A stretch of DNA of 64,000 nt from Acanthamoeba sp. SK_2022b (Eukaryota; Discosea; Longamoebia; Acanthamoebidae), in NCBI GenBank assembly GCA_027943245.1, contig JANDJZ010000100.1:1-64000 (forward strand), in the 5' to 3' direction. The position numbers were made by a program, and so were the translations under genes. Positions within the stretch are counted from its first letter, which is position 1, and each line of letters begins with the position of its first letter. Below are positions 12,167 to 23,069 of the stretch, one piece after another. The notes below the pieces were generated by a model. The model was not told the DNA's origin and did not search any database. It saw nothing but the letters and a program-made list of their open reading frames with translations.

Positions 12167-13603
12167 TGTTAATGTTAGAGGGGCTGGCATTACCTATAGA
12201 CCTGCAACCCGTCTTCGCCGCCGTCGAGCGCCCCGGTTGGTTCAAAACTGCCCAAGACAATCCGAGAGTCAGCCTTGTTGCGTGAAGGAAGAAGCTTGGA
12301 AGATGATGACACTGCATACTCCCTCACATCGCGGTCGAGGCGGGCAATGTCCGCATGCGGTATGTAGGGCGGGTTGCTGGCCACGAGGTCGAATTGCTCG
12401 TTTTCATCAACGGCCACTTTGTCGAGCCAGTCGCTGAACAAGCGTTGATCGATCGGGCAGGATCGGCAAAGCTGTGAGCAGTTTGCAGACACAGGATGAG
12501 CGTGGGAGACGACGACGGTGCACCTTTCTATGAATGTGCTGCGTTCAGCGAGTCCCATGCGGTGGGCGTTGATGCAGGCGACTTGCAGAGCCTGAGCGCT
12601 TCGGTCCACACCCACCCCGCGGGCCTCCTTAAACTCGGAGAGCAGCGACAACAGAATGCAACCGGAACCTGGGAGAAAGCGTGATGATGAGCTGACGCGA
12701 TCTCAACATACCAGGTCACGATGGAGAGAACCGCACCCGTGCCAAGATCGAGAATACGCTGAGGAGGGCGGTCGCCTTTCTTATACAGAGAAAGAGCTGC
12801 CTCTATCATCTGGTCCAACACCGCGACTTGAGTTTAGAGCACAGCCGTTCCCACAACACGCTTCCAACACACGAACCAGGGTGGCAGGTGGGTTGGGGAC
12901 ACGGCAACAGTACCGTTTCTGTGTCAGGCCGAGGGATTAGCGTGGCCGGCGACACGGCAAAGTCAAATCCCCAGAACTGTCTCTGCCCGAGAATGTAGGC
13001 AGTCGGCTCGCCCCGAAGCCTTCGCTCCACACAACTGAATTACAAACGAGAACAGTTGAGCAAGTGCGGGCATGAGCACAGCACTGTCGAGCGTGCTGAC
13101 CCGCTGTTCAGCCACCTTTTGAACAGGGACTCGGCAGTGTCAGGAGTGGTGGTCGCGATCGCATGCGAGAAGAACATCTCGCTCTCGAGTCGCGCTATGT
13201 TGCGGCCCTGTTGGCGAGAGAACTACAAGAACTGCTTGTGGGCAACTGCAAGCTACAACCGTAGGTTAGGAGTGAGAAGGGACACCTGCAGATGCTCAGC
13301 GCTTTCGTGCTGGTTGGTGTGTGTAGTCAGCGCGGAAAGCCGTTGGGCACCCCATCGCACCAACTCCTCCCTCTTTGCCCTGTCTGGCGTCCGCAAGCAG
13401 CATGATTATTTTGCATTAAATAAAAGAATTAAAAAAGAAGTACCTGAGCGATTGATGGTGGCAAGAAATCGAAGATGGTTAAATCGATCAATAAACGGCC
13501 AAGGTTGCGAAGGAAAAGTCTTCCTTCCAATGAGTGCCACATGCCGGCAGGACCTCATGGCCGTGGCGAGGGACCTTTCGCGCTTCGGACACAACTTCTT
13601 CAT
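11782..13603 (-). CDS. PrmC/HemK-type release-factor glutamine methyltransferase, probably mitochondrial
   Basis: The class I methyltransferase motif LDLGTGAVL and the family's NPPY active-site motif ([12 protein letters not shown]) are visible. The N-terminal module reads [16 protein letters not shown], then [35 protein letters not shown] and [10 protein letters not shown], all in family order. [12 protein letters not shown] is the usual C-terminal end, and the stop is at 11782-11784. The first exon (13429-13603) encodes a basic, acid-poor leader that looks like a mitochondrial presequence, with start 13603 or 13558. The enzyme N5-methylates Gln of the GGQ motif in class I release factors; a mitochondrial role is inferred from the leader. 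The start lies only about 37 bp from the homeobox stop. An intron contains a (GT)n run. Confidence 0.87.
12113..12165. repeat. (GT)n microsatellite
   Basis: About 26 GT units lie within an intron of the PrmC-like gene. Confidence 0.95.
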
Positions 13604-13639
13604 TTTTGTACAAGTTTGCTCTGCGTGAGCACGTTCACT

Positions 13640-15088
13640 TTACACGAGGGGGAACTCGGGGATGATGGTTAGCTGGCCGGTGGTATCAACCGTGAGCTGA
13701 TGGAACACAATCCCGTCAGACTTGCCGGCAGGGCCGCCAGAGGAATGGGAGGCGGCCGAAGATGACGTGGACAGCTCGTCGTCGTTGCGCTTGAGCCTCG
13801 CCCGCTTGTTCTGGAACCAGATGGTGATGCTGCGCTTCGTCATCCCCAACCGCAGGGCCAGCACGTTCTTGGCCTCGGCGTGCGGGAATGGCTCGGCCGC
13901 GAAGACCTCCTCGAGCACCTGCAGATGTTCCGGCGGGACCCGGTGCCGTCGCTTGCTGTGCTCCTTATCGTGCAGCTTGGCTGCTGGTCGCGGCGGGGTT
14001 GATCCGACGTGGCGTTGGAGCAGTTCGTCGATGAGGGCCATCAGAGTTTCTGCGGGCAGAGAGGATGGCTCACCCGCGGCTGCAGACTTGAAGGTGGGCA
14101 CGGGCGGTATTGCCGCGATCGGCCGCGACAGAGGGGCAACCGGATCCTGCAGCTGTCGGTGCTTCTTCTGTTGCAGGTAGAGCAGCTTCTGGACTTGTCG
14201 TTGCCGATGCCATTGCTTGAGCAACTGTTGGGTGTGCTGCTGGACATCGCCGTTCGCGTTGGGGTCGACGGGAGGGTTGGGCGCGGGGCCGTGGTCGGGG
14301 CCCGGAATTGACTGGCGTGTGGTTTCACGATGTTGGGCTGTGCCCTGTGGGACAGCTGAGGAAGAACAATACGACGACGAAGTGGTCGAGTACGATGAGA
14401 GGGGCGACGACGGGGAAGAGCTCAGCAATACGGGCGATGACGGCGGCGACGCTGTCGACGAATGCCCCGGAGGCGTAGGCGGTCCCAGGTACACGGGCGA
14501 GGTAGGCGGGAACTGTTGCTCATCGAGGGACACCGGCTCTTGTTGCGCCTGGGGCTGCACTACCCGAGGATGATGATTGTAGGGGGCTCGGGCAGGCTGC
14601 GCGAGCAAGTGCTGGTGAAGGGAGGAGAGGATCTGAGGAGCGAAGTAGGGATGGGCCATCAGGTAGAACGGAGACGGGAACGAGGACAGAGCTACAGCGG
14701 TCGGCTGATGAGGGAACAGGGAACCGACGTCAGCAGTAGTGGAAGAGGTGGAAGGGCAAGGGGCCGAGGATCCACCTCGGCCACCGTGCGGCGCGGGTAA
14801 TGGAGGGAGAGCTGCCATTGGCGGGGGCATCGGCACGGAAGGACCCGTCGCCGTAGCGCCACTAGCGGTGACAACGTTGCTTGGGGGACAACGCGTTCGC
14901 TTGCGAGGGCGGTGAAGAGGGCGGTCTGCGTCTTGCTGGGGGTGAGTTGCGTAATTACGCTTCCTCTTCGGCCTTTCCAGCTCCGTTGCGTTCGGCGAGC
15001 TGGGGGATGAGTCGATGAGGAAGGAGATGGAGTGCTTGGAGGCCGGCGCAGGCTCTCTCGTATCGCTTTTCTCCTCAACGTGGCCCAT
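13640..15088 (-). CDS. Homeodomain transcription factor
   Basis: A single uninterrupted reading frame of 482 codons, unusual in this intron-rich window. The homeodomain is near the C-terminus (about residues 376-434). Its helix 3 contains SITIWFQNKRARLKR, the invariant Trp-Phe-x-Asn-x-Arg recognition core, and helix 1 reads PPEHLQVLEEVFAAE. No extra residues of the TALE class are seen. The N-terminal 370 residues are Pro/Ser/Gln-rich and disordered, with basic clusters (RPKRKRNY, RPRKRTR) that could be nuclear localisation signals. The protein presumably binds DNA and regulates transcription; targets are unknown. It has PrmC downstream (37 bp) and the nucleotidyltransferase gene 405 bp upstream on the same strand. 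Confidence 0.93.
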   Translation of the reverse strand: MGHVEEKSDTREPAPASKHSISFLIDSSPSSPNATELERPKRKRNYATHPQQDADRPLHRPRKRTRCPPSNVVTASGATATGPSVPMPPPMAALPPLPAPHGGRGGSSAPCPSTSSTTADVGSLFPHQPTAVALSSFPSPFYLMAHPYFAPQILSSLHQHLLAQPARAPYNHHPRVVQPQAQQEPVSLDEQQFPPTSPVYLGPPTPPGHSSTASPPSSPVLLSSSPSSPLSSYSTTSSSYCSSSAVPQGTAQHRETTRQSIPGPDHGPAPNPPVDPNANGDVQQHTQQLLKQWHRQRQVQKLLYLQQKKHRQLQDPVAPLSRPIAAIPPVPTFKSAAAGEPSSLPAETLMALIDELLQRHVGSTPPRPAAKLHDKEHSKRRHRVPPEHLQVLEEVFAAEPFPHAEAKNVLALRLGMTKRSITIWFQNKRARLKRNDDELSTSSSAASHSSGGPAGKSDGIVFHQLTVDTTGQLTIIPEFPLV

Positions 15089-15493
15089 GCTTCTCGTTGG
15101 CGCTGATGGTGAAGAAGAAGGCGAAGAGCCCAGGCGATGTAATGGTTGGGTTAACTTCCTGTCGAGCTATGCAACTGTTTAGGTAGCTTGCTTGGAGTGC
15201 TACTACCGAAAATAAGGGGATGTCTCGCTTTACGGCAGTGGGCACCACAAAAGGCAGCCCGCCCGCGGGGGCGTAGCCGACGTAGACTGATTCGTGTACT
15301 TCTTTCCATATTCCGAGTGGCGTATCTGTTCTCGGATACGCAAGCGATTGGTGATCGGGACGGAAAAGGATTCTCCGGCTCCTATTTTCCGGCGGAACCC
15401 CGGGATAGGGAGCGAACGCTCTTTTGGGACTGTTTGCCTTTGTAGCGCATAAAAAAGAAGGAAAAGGAAAAGGAAAGCAGCACGTGCAACCAC
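15089..15493. other. Intergenic, no feature seen
   Basis: This is the gap between the 3' end of the nucleotidyltransferase gene and the homeobox start. Open frames here have no family resemblance. It presumably contains the homeobox promoter. Confidence 0.4.
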
Positions 15494-16451
15494 CTACGGC
15501 AAGAGCGAGTGGTGGCGTTGTCGCGCTGTCTGTAGCCAGGCATCGAGCCAGAGGGCGTCGGCCTTGTCGGGCAGGGCAGACCAGGGCCGGCGGGCCTCGA
15601 GACGCTGCGCAGCGTCCTTGGCTGCAGTCAAGGCCTCGGATAGCGTTACGTCTCCGCGCCGAACGGCCATGATGGATTCGCGTTCCGCGCCCTCCCACCA
15701 AAGTCGAAGAGATCCCCCATCGAGCACCTCGGTTGCTATCTGAAGCAAGCGTAGCGCGTTGTACACCTGCACATAAGGAGAGAGAGAGCTCAGGGAACTT
15801 CCTTTTCTGCACGCGCTGAGATGCAAATCGGTCATTGTACACCTTCTTGCCGTTGGCCACAGGCTTGTTTTCTGCTTGCTTGATCTGGCCCTGCGCAAAG
15901 GCGAGACACTGCTTCACAAACTGCCGCGTGAGAAACATGTCGCGATGTTGTCGAAGAGAGACCCACGTTCCCAGCAGCTCCTCGGCCCCCTCTTCGCCGC
16001 AGTCTTGCGCCCACCAGCAGCCTTGCTGCTCTGGCTCTGCCCACAACAACTAGCACGCACAAGCACTCCGAGTGGCGTGAGACCAAGTGTTCGCGGCCAC
16101 GTAGAGCTGAAAGATGGTGCGCACCTCGACAGCAGCAGGGTTGCCGACTAGCAAGAGGTTGGCAAAAGTGGCAAGCTCGTTGACTTGAACGTCCACCGCG
16201 GCAGGTTCGCCTTTGCTGGCGCCGCTGGCCAGATTGGCAGCAGGTCGACTGAGCCCCCAGAAGGCAGTGGGGGGCGCAGCGTAGATGCCTGCGAAATCAA
16301 CGTCGCTGGATCCATCTGCGCGGTGCAGATTGTAGCTTCTGCTGCCCACAGCAGTGGCGAACACCACCCGACTGCCCGCCAGGCCGCGCTCTCGCACAAG
16401 CCCGGCTACATGCTCATACGCAGCCCCCCCTTCTCCTTCGAGCACTTCCAT
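15494..16451 (-). CDS. RlaP-type predicted nucleotidyltransferase (pol-beta superfamily)
   Basis: Three exons join cleanly, with introns at about 16045-16121 and 15771-15853. The N-terminal part has the pol-beta nucleotidyltransferase signature GSRSYNLHRADGSSDVDFAG (Gly-Ser helix and Asp-x-Asp metal ligands). A third acidic strand, VDVQVNELATFANLLLVGNP, follows. The C-terminal half is helical (HRDMFLTRQFVKQCLAFAQG, NALRLLQIATEVL, RESIMAVRRGDVTLSEAL), matching the family named for its link to RNA ligases in bacteria. It probably transfers a nucleotide to RNA or a protein; the substrate is unknown. It starts at 16451 with MEVLEGEGG. Nothing here links it to an RNA ligase neighbour. Confidence 0.82.
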
Positions 16452-16790
16452 GCCGTGTAAAAAACGATAAAATCTTTATATTTTCGTGTTAAAACCGATA
16501 AAATACAAACCACCACAGAGAACAGGTCTGCCGTGTCTCTGCGAGTGGTGTGCGCGCGCGGAACCGAAGCGCAAACAGGGAGGGGGAGGTGGCCTTAGCG
16601 GGGCCTCTGGGGGAGGAGTCAAAACAGATTTGACGGGTGCGCCAGTTGCGTGCAGATCGTTCGAATGTCCTCGAGTCTTTCGCGGTGCTCAGCTGGAGCT
16701 GCTGTACGAAGCGTCTCTCCATGTCGATGATGTAACCGAAGCTTTGTGTCTGGATCCTATTCTCCCTGCCTGGTCCCCGTCCTGATCGGC
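16452..16790. other. Intergenic, no feature seen
   Basis: This is the gap between two minus-strand genes. No supported coding sequence was found. The AT-rich segment at about 16460-16510 may be promoter or UTR. Confidence 0.4.
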
Positions 16791-17549
16791 TTACTTGCTC
16801 GCAGGCTCCGTGGCATCAGCGCTGATGCCCGCCGTTGGGCTGCTGCACCAATGCTTGGTGAATTGGCAGCGAAGGCGCGAACACTTGAGAGACACGTTGA
16901 CGACCGCCGTCTTCTCATCGGTGGTTACCTTGTCGGTGCGCAGGCCCGACTTGCACACCGGGCAGCGACCGATGAGCCGCAGCAGCTCCAAGAGGGCAGG
17001 CACGTCAACGATGGCATGGCGATAGCACTCTCTCTCGTCCTCGCTCTCCTTCGCAAGCTCCTTGGGGACGGGACCGGCCTCCTTGGCCACTTCAACCTTG
17101 ACCTTCGCTGCGACGTTCGTCTTGGGCTCCTTCTTCGCATCGACCTTGGCTTGCTGCGGCTTGTTGCTCTTGGTGGCTCCTGGCACGCACTCCTCCTCAT
17201 CAGCTGAGAGGAGAGCCTCCCTCTTGGTCACCGAAGAAGCGTTATTGATGGAGTGATCGAGCTCTCTGGCCATAGCCTCAGAGACGTTCTCCTCATCGAC
17301 TGTTGACGTAGCTTCGGCCACCGATTCGTACGTCTTAATCTTCTTGGCCGTTTCTATGCCCGAGCTGCTTGCGCGGAGAGATGAAGATGAGCGATTGAGG
17401 TTGGAGTTGGAAATCTGGAGCGTTTTCATCTTGGCGGGAGAAGTCAGCAGTGACGGACACGTGTTGAGATGTTGTGAGGCGGTGGAACTGGTGGCGACGA
17501 GCTGGGCGTAGCTGCGCTTGAGCATGAGCGAGGCTCTGTGCAGGCTCAC
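16791..17549 (-). CDS. Hypothetical protein with C-terminal Cys cluster
   Basis: This is a 252-codon open frame. The N-terminal two thirds are Ser/Lys/Glu-rich and disordered. The C-terminal part has a regular Cys pattern: CPVC, about 22 residues, then CSRLRC with a following aromatic-rich FTKHWCSSP, and LLELLRLIGR precedes it. A C-x2-C plus C-x4-C pair followed by Trp and Ser-Ser-Pro resembles zinc modules seen in some large metazoan and protist hypothetical families. No function is assigned. The frame may be incomplete, because an intron near the stop cannot be excluded. Confidence 0.5.
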   Translation of the reverse strand: MSLHRASLMLKRSYAQLVATSSTASQHLNTCPSLLTSPAKMKTLQISNSNLNRSSSSLRASSSGIETAKKIKTYESVAEATSTVDEENVSEAMARELDHSINNASSVTKREALLSADEEECVPGATKSNKPQQAKVDAKKEPKTNVAAKVKVEVAKEAGPVPKELAKESEDERECYRHAIVDVPALLELLRLIGRCPVCKSGLRTDKVTTDEKTAVVNVSLKCSRLRCQFTKHWCSSPTAGISADATEPASK

Positions 17550-17898
17550 CGAAGAATAAAGGCCGAACGTGCAGACGTGGCGTGGTAGACGTCGTGAGCT
17601 GAAATTGAGGATTCTGTGCCTTTTCTACAAACCAAAGCTTGCTCTTTTATGGTGGCTAAGATCAATCTTTTCGAGTAAGAAATTGCAAACCTGCTTTTTT
17701 CGTAGCACGAACCGATTTTGCTCGAGTTTCTCATCATATTTTCTTAAAGCTTTTCTCCAATAGTTACCAAGGCCAGACAACATTTGGTGGCTCGAGTCGC
17801 GGCGCACGAAATCAGGCACAATTAGCCAGTGCCTCATGCTCTCCGTATCCGCTGGGGAGGAGAAGACTTCTACGTTTCGTCTTGATGGATTGTCGTCA
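17550..17898. promoter_or_regulatory. Divergent intergenic region
   Basis: It separates the starts of the minus-strand hypothetical gene and the plus-strand EDEM3-like gene, so it should hold both promoters. No specific motif was recognised. Confidence 0.4.
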
Positions 17899-18446
17899 AT
17901 GACGATTGCGCTCATTTGCAGTCGATGGCTTCTCATACTGCTCCTTTTTGCTTCTTTCTTCACGCATACCTTTGCCATGACGCGCTCGAAGCGTATGGAG
18001 CTTCGGTATGGCTCGTTGCACCTCCTCCCTCCACTTGCCACAGTCGTGATGCACACTGAGATGAGTGCCAACAACCGTCCAGAGAGGAGGCACGACGCAT
18101 GTTCTACCACGCGTATGAAGGCTACCTGGACCATGCCTTTCCGGCCGACGAACTCATGCCGCAGTCGTGCAGGGGCCGCTGGCGCTTTCCCGACGGCCAC
18201 GTCGAGCACCGCGGCACCCTCGATGATGGCTTTGGCAAGTGCGTGCTCCCTCCTATACATCTCCTCCACCATCGCCGTCGTTGTCTTGGTCGAGCCGCTG
18301 CGCGATTTGCTGACCACGCGTACGCCATGGATTGCAGCTACTCGTTGACACTGGTCGATGCGCTGGACAGCTTAGTGGTACGTCGCATGTTCTGCGTGGC
18401 CACGACGTCGATCAGTCTGATGCACACAACTCATCTTCGCGATGCG

Positions 18447-18477
<31 letters not shown>

Positions 18478-21400
18478 CGCTTGGACTGGGCTCAGGTGAT
18501 GGGAGATCTGGCCGAGTTTGAGAGGGCCGTGGGGCTGGCCGTTTCGACTGTCGATTTTGATCGAGACGTGACCGTGAACGTCTTTGAGACCACAATACGG
18601 ACTGTACGCACCGCACCTAGCGCTCCAAACTCGGCCGCCTGTGCCACTCACCGGCTTGAGCGTGGGACGTGCTATCTCTTTCCTTCTCCTTCTCCTTCTT
18701 CTCCAGCTTGGGGGCCTGCTTTCGGCACATCTTCTTGCCGATCGCCACCTGTCTGGCGACAACTGTACACAACTTCACCTAGCTTCCTCTCCACTCTTCC
18801 CATCCCACGACGACTGCAGCGGCTACAAACGCATTGCTATACCGCCTGCTTGCCTCACCTTCCCTTCTTCTTGAGCCACACCCGCCGTTTCTCCCTGCTC
18901 ACGCGCGTTTCTCCATTCAGACGGGGAGAAGACGTTACTCGGTCTCGCCGTGGATCTGGCCAACCGCCTGCTGCCCGCGTTCAAGACGCCGACGGGCATC
19001 CCCTACTCGCGGGTCAACTTGCGGTGCGTCCCGCTACCTCCTCCGCCTCCGCTGCCTGCTCCCAGGCCTGGAACCAACGAGCGTGTCTCCACTCACGCAC
19101 GCTTCCTCCCAAAAGGCACGGCGTGCCGCCCGGGGAGTCTACGTCGACCTGTCTGGCCGGCGCAGGGACGCTGCTCCTCGAGTTTGGCACGCTTTCGCGC
19201 TTGACCGGCAACCCGCAGTACGAGGTGAGTCGTTTGCATCGCCTCGTTCAAGCCAAGCGCCGTATTGGCCTTTTCGATGAGCGTGCGCGATTGGGGGAGG
19301 GAGTTAATGTGTGACGCAACGTGCAGGAAGCGGCCGCCCGCGCCACGCATGCGCTCTGGCAGCGGAGGGAGCCGCGCACCGATCTGGTCGGAGGGCTCAT
19401 CGACGTCCACAGCGTACGTGTACCGGGAGGGGAGGGAGAGCCGTCCTGACAGGAAGAGGTCTCCTCCGTTGTGGTTCTCATCATCGTGCAGGGCAAGTGG
19501 CTCGCGAGCCATTCCGGCATTGGAGCCGGCAGCGACTCCTTCTACGAGTATCTGCTCAAGTCATATATCATCTTTGGCGAATCGTCCTACTTGCACATGT
19601 TCAACAAGGCACACACACATACACCACTCACATTTCTAGCTCTTGCTTTCTCTCTCGCGACTGGCGAAGATTTTTTTTTTTGGCTAAAGCGGACGAGGGT
19701 ATCGGTGTCGTGACAGTCGTACGACGCCATCAAGCGGTACATGAAGCAGGGCGACTGGTATCTGGAAGTGCAGATGTCCACCGGTACGCTTTGTGCTCCC
19801 TTCCATTCTCGCGATAGGGTTTTGGCGCTCATGCGGCGCGGGGGGGGGGGTTACGCCAGGATCCGTCGTCGGTACTGGAGTGGACAGTCTCCAGGCCTTC
19901 TTCCCCGGCGTGCAGGTCTCAGCTGTCGATTAGTTGTTCGTTTGTTGGCCTTGCCCGAGGCTTACTCTCTCTCTCTCTCTCTCTCCCTCCCCCCCCCTCC
20001 TGTCTATCTCTGTCCTCTGGACCACGTGGCGACACATCAACAGGTTCTCACCGGCGATATCGCTGGCGCAGTCGAGATGCACTCCACCTTCTATTCGCTG
20101 TGGAAGCGCTACGGCTCCCTGCCCGAAAGCTTCAACGTCAAGCAAGGTGCGCCACTCCCTCCCCGAGCCTCCTCTACACGCAATGCGTTCTCTCTCTCTC
20201 TCTCTCTCTTGAGACCACTCATCACGTGTGGCGCTGGTATTTCGTTCGCGATGGCGATGGCTCTTTGGGATCGTGGCAGGGCAACCGCCGCGCCATATCT
20301 ACAGGGGTTACCCCCTGCGACCCGAGTTCATCGAGAGCACCCTCATGCTCTACCACGCCACGCGGGACCCGTTCTACCTCGAGGTCGGCGAGCAGATCAT
20401 CAACGACCTGCAGCGCACCAAGACCAGCTGCGGATTCGCCGCCGTCGCCGGTACCGACCCGCCACCTCCCCCCCCCAAGCGGGATGGGATCGCTGTCCTT
20501 GCCATGCTCATCATTGTCGTGGTCGTGATGGTGTTGGCCTAACAGACGTGGAGACCGGCCGGCTGGAGGACCGCATGGACTCGTATTTTCTTTCGGAGAC
20601 GTGCAAGTACCTGTTCCTGCTCTTCGACGAGGACAACGAGTTCATGCGCGCGTCGGACGTCGTCTTCTCGACCGAGGCGCACATCCTGCCCGTCTTCACG
20701 TCGTCGCCCTCGTGGTCTCGCCTCCACGAGTCGCCGGCCATCGCATCGCCCGGTCGCAAGCGCGACGAGCAAGCGGCCGAGACGCGCGCCGGCACGTGCT
20801 CGGCACTGGCCTCGCACGTCGAGCGAGGGCCGGGCAGCGGCGCCGGGGTCCGCCAGGCCAACCCCAAGGCCGTGCTCAGCGCCATGTTCGCCGAGCACCG
20901 CCTGGCGCAGCACAGGGCCAGGGCCAGGGCCAGCGCGCAGCTGCTCCAGAAGGTCATGCGGCTGGGCGCAGGCGACGCCGAGTTCATGGCCGACCTGCGC
21001 CAGTTCATGCAGCAGCTGCTCGGCCCCACGCCGCCGACGAGGCGGGCGCCCCTCCCCATCACGCAGCCGCAGCTGACCGTCGAGAGCGTCTACTCGGTCC
21101 AGCTGTGGGCCGCCGACGAGGCGGGCGCCCCTCCCCATCACGCAGCCGCAGCTGACCGTCGAGAGCGTCTACTCGGTCCAGCTGTGGGGCGTCCCGATGT
21201 CCGTCTACGCTGCGTCGGGGTAGGCAGCTCCCCCCCCACCCGCTCCTCCCCTCTTGCTCCCTCCCTTGCCCCACCCCCCGGTTTCTGACGTCGGGCGCGC
21301 CCGCACAGAATTCAACGCTATCAGGGGAACGTGGTCTTGAGCGTGGCCGAGGCCAAAGAGGCGGTTGTCGTCTACGAGGCGCATGCCGACGAAGTCGCGT

Positions 21401-22256
21401 CGGACTACAGCGAGTGGGTCGATGACGTCGATGACGACAGCCAAGACGGCGAGGGCAGAGACCGCAAGGACACCGGCGCGCCGAACGTCGCCAGCGGAGC
21501 TGTGGACGAGCGCGGAGGCGCGATGGAGACCGACGGCGGCCTCGTCGAGGTGGCGGCGGTGCAGGCCCTCTTCGGGCCCTTCTTCTCCTCGTTCATCGGC
21601 CACTCGTTCGAGGTCATCCACGTGCCCCACGAGCTGTGCCCCGGCCAAGGTAACCAGTGCTTGACCTCTCATTCGACGTGGCCACCATGGCAACGCTAAC
21701 GCCAACCACAACTACGACGACGACTACTACAGGATTCCGCATCAACGAGGACGATGCGATTGGACGGGTCGTGCTCATTCCCCGCGGCGGATGCAACTTT
21801 GTCGACAAAGCCAAGGAGCTCCACAAGTTCAACGTAGCCGGTACGCGTTTCTCTCGCTCTTCTCAGCTCTGCCAGGCAACATGCTCAATGCGCGCGTACG
21901 CATCCCGTCGCCAATGTGCACATATCAGGGATGCTGGTGTACAACACCAATCCTGACGAACCGGCGCTGGAGATGACCGCCACGGACATGGACGTCCCGT
22001 TGCCGTCGGCCATGATCAACTACACCGACGCGGCGCGGCTCAAGCGCGAGCTGGCGCGGAGCCCCGACGGCGTGCTCGTCATGCAGGCGCGACCCGAACA
22101 GGCGCCTCCCAACAGCTCCGCGGGGGCGTCGTCGGTCGTCGATATGGCCGCCCTAACCACGCTCCTGCAGAACTACTTCATGCAGCAGCACAACTGCTAC
22201 GGCGAGGAGTGCCTTCGTTTCCTCAACCCCGGTACATCGAGAACTTTCGACCTTTG

Positions 22257-22346
<90 letters not shown>

Positions 22347-22506
22347 ATGCGTGGAGGGCATGTAGCGTGCTCACGCGAGTTGCTATTGCTGTTGTCCAGC
22401 GCTGCCGATCGTGATCGAAGCCCAGGCGATACCCCGACGACCTGCCGAAGAGGCCGACATGGTACCGGCCCAGCCGGACGAGGTAGCGCCAGAGCTGTTT
22501 CTATAG
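17899..22506 (+). CDS. EDEM3-like ER alpha-mannosidase-like protein (GH47 + PA domain), frame disrupted by a tandem duplication
   Basis: The signal peptide [20 protein letters not shown] is in exon 1 (17899-18007). GH47 segments follow in family order: [117 protein letters not shown] and [20 protein letters not shown] protease-associated domain is downstream ([19 protein letters not shown], then [11 protein letters not shown]), the arrangement of EDEM3. The family trims mannose from misfolded glycoproteins and routes them to ER-associated degradation. There are at least a dozen introns. An exact 79-bp tandem repeat (21030-21187) shifts the frame between the GH47 and PA parts. With one copy the exon reads [13 protein letters not shown] and splices in frame to [13 protein letters not shown]. 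No C-terminal KDEL is visible. Confidence 0.88.
21030..21187 (+). repeat. Exact 79-bp tandem duplication in EDEM3-like exon
   Basis: Units 21030-21108 and 21109-21187 are identical by eye. The unit length is 1 mod 3, so the duplication shifts the reading frame. No AGGT is present in the unit, so clean removal of one unit as a duplicated-exon intron is not expected. Confidence 0.95.
22259..22344. repeat. (GT)n microsatellite
   Basis: A long GT run, interrupted once by TTG, lies within an intron of the EDEM3-like gene. Confidence 0.95.
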
Positions 22507-22603
22507 CCGCGGCCCCATACACATATACATATATTTATTTACATCAAATCATCTGCATCTACACCTGTTGCTGTCTATGCATCTTCTGTTTTGTATTGTC
22601 CCT

Positions 22604-23011
22604 CATGCCCCGAGCGATCGGACAACAGACGACGATGAGCCCGGCTCTGGCGACGGCCTCGCCCGTTGATCTCGCGTCCAGCGATCGCAACTCGGGGCTG
22701 GCCGTGCTCGAGGGCGAAGAGGAAGGCTGCGCCGTCGTGGAGGAGGCGAGCCCAGCTGTGGGGGACGAAGAGATGTCGTCAGCGCAGCAGCACGGCCAGC
22801 CCAGCCCCTCGAAGGAAGAGGCGCGACACCTATTGAAGCCTAGGATGCTATTTCAAGAACGACCGGGAAATAGGAGAGAAGCCGAGAGGGACACCAGCGG
22901 TGAGGCGACGACACGGCCTAATGATCGGAGGAGATGCGTACGAGGCTATCGCCGAGGTGAAGCGTGGCGGGGCATTCGCGACGGAGCTTCCCACATGGCC
23001 ACCAAGGCGTG
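22604..23011 (+). CDS. Hypothetical acidic tail or small ORF
   Basis: This is a short open frame rich in Glu, Ser and Arg, with no recognised domain. It may be a separate small gene. Alternatively it may be a further 3' exon of the EDEM3-like gene: splicing from GACATG (about 22462) to after CAACAG (about 22629) would bypass the stop at 22504-22506 and add an acidic tail. The sequence does not decide between these. Confidence 0.25.
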
Positions 23012-23069
23012 AAGTGACCTCAAGCTCTTCCAGTGATGCAGAATCGAGTTTTATTTATTAATTAATATT

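Noticed and set aside
17625..18317. 230-codon minus-strand frame overlapping the EDEM3-like 5' exons
   Set aside because: The plus strand has a signal peptide and GH47 sequence with good splice sites; the minus frame has no recognisable domain.
20511..21141. Minus-strand Ala/Arg-rich frames opposite the EDEM3-like gene
   Set aside because: High-GC shadow frames; the plus strand carries GH47 motifs.
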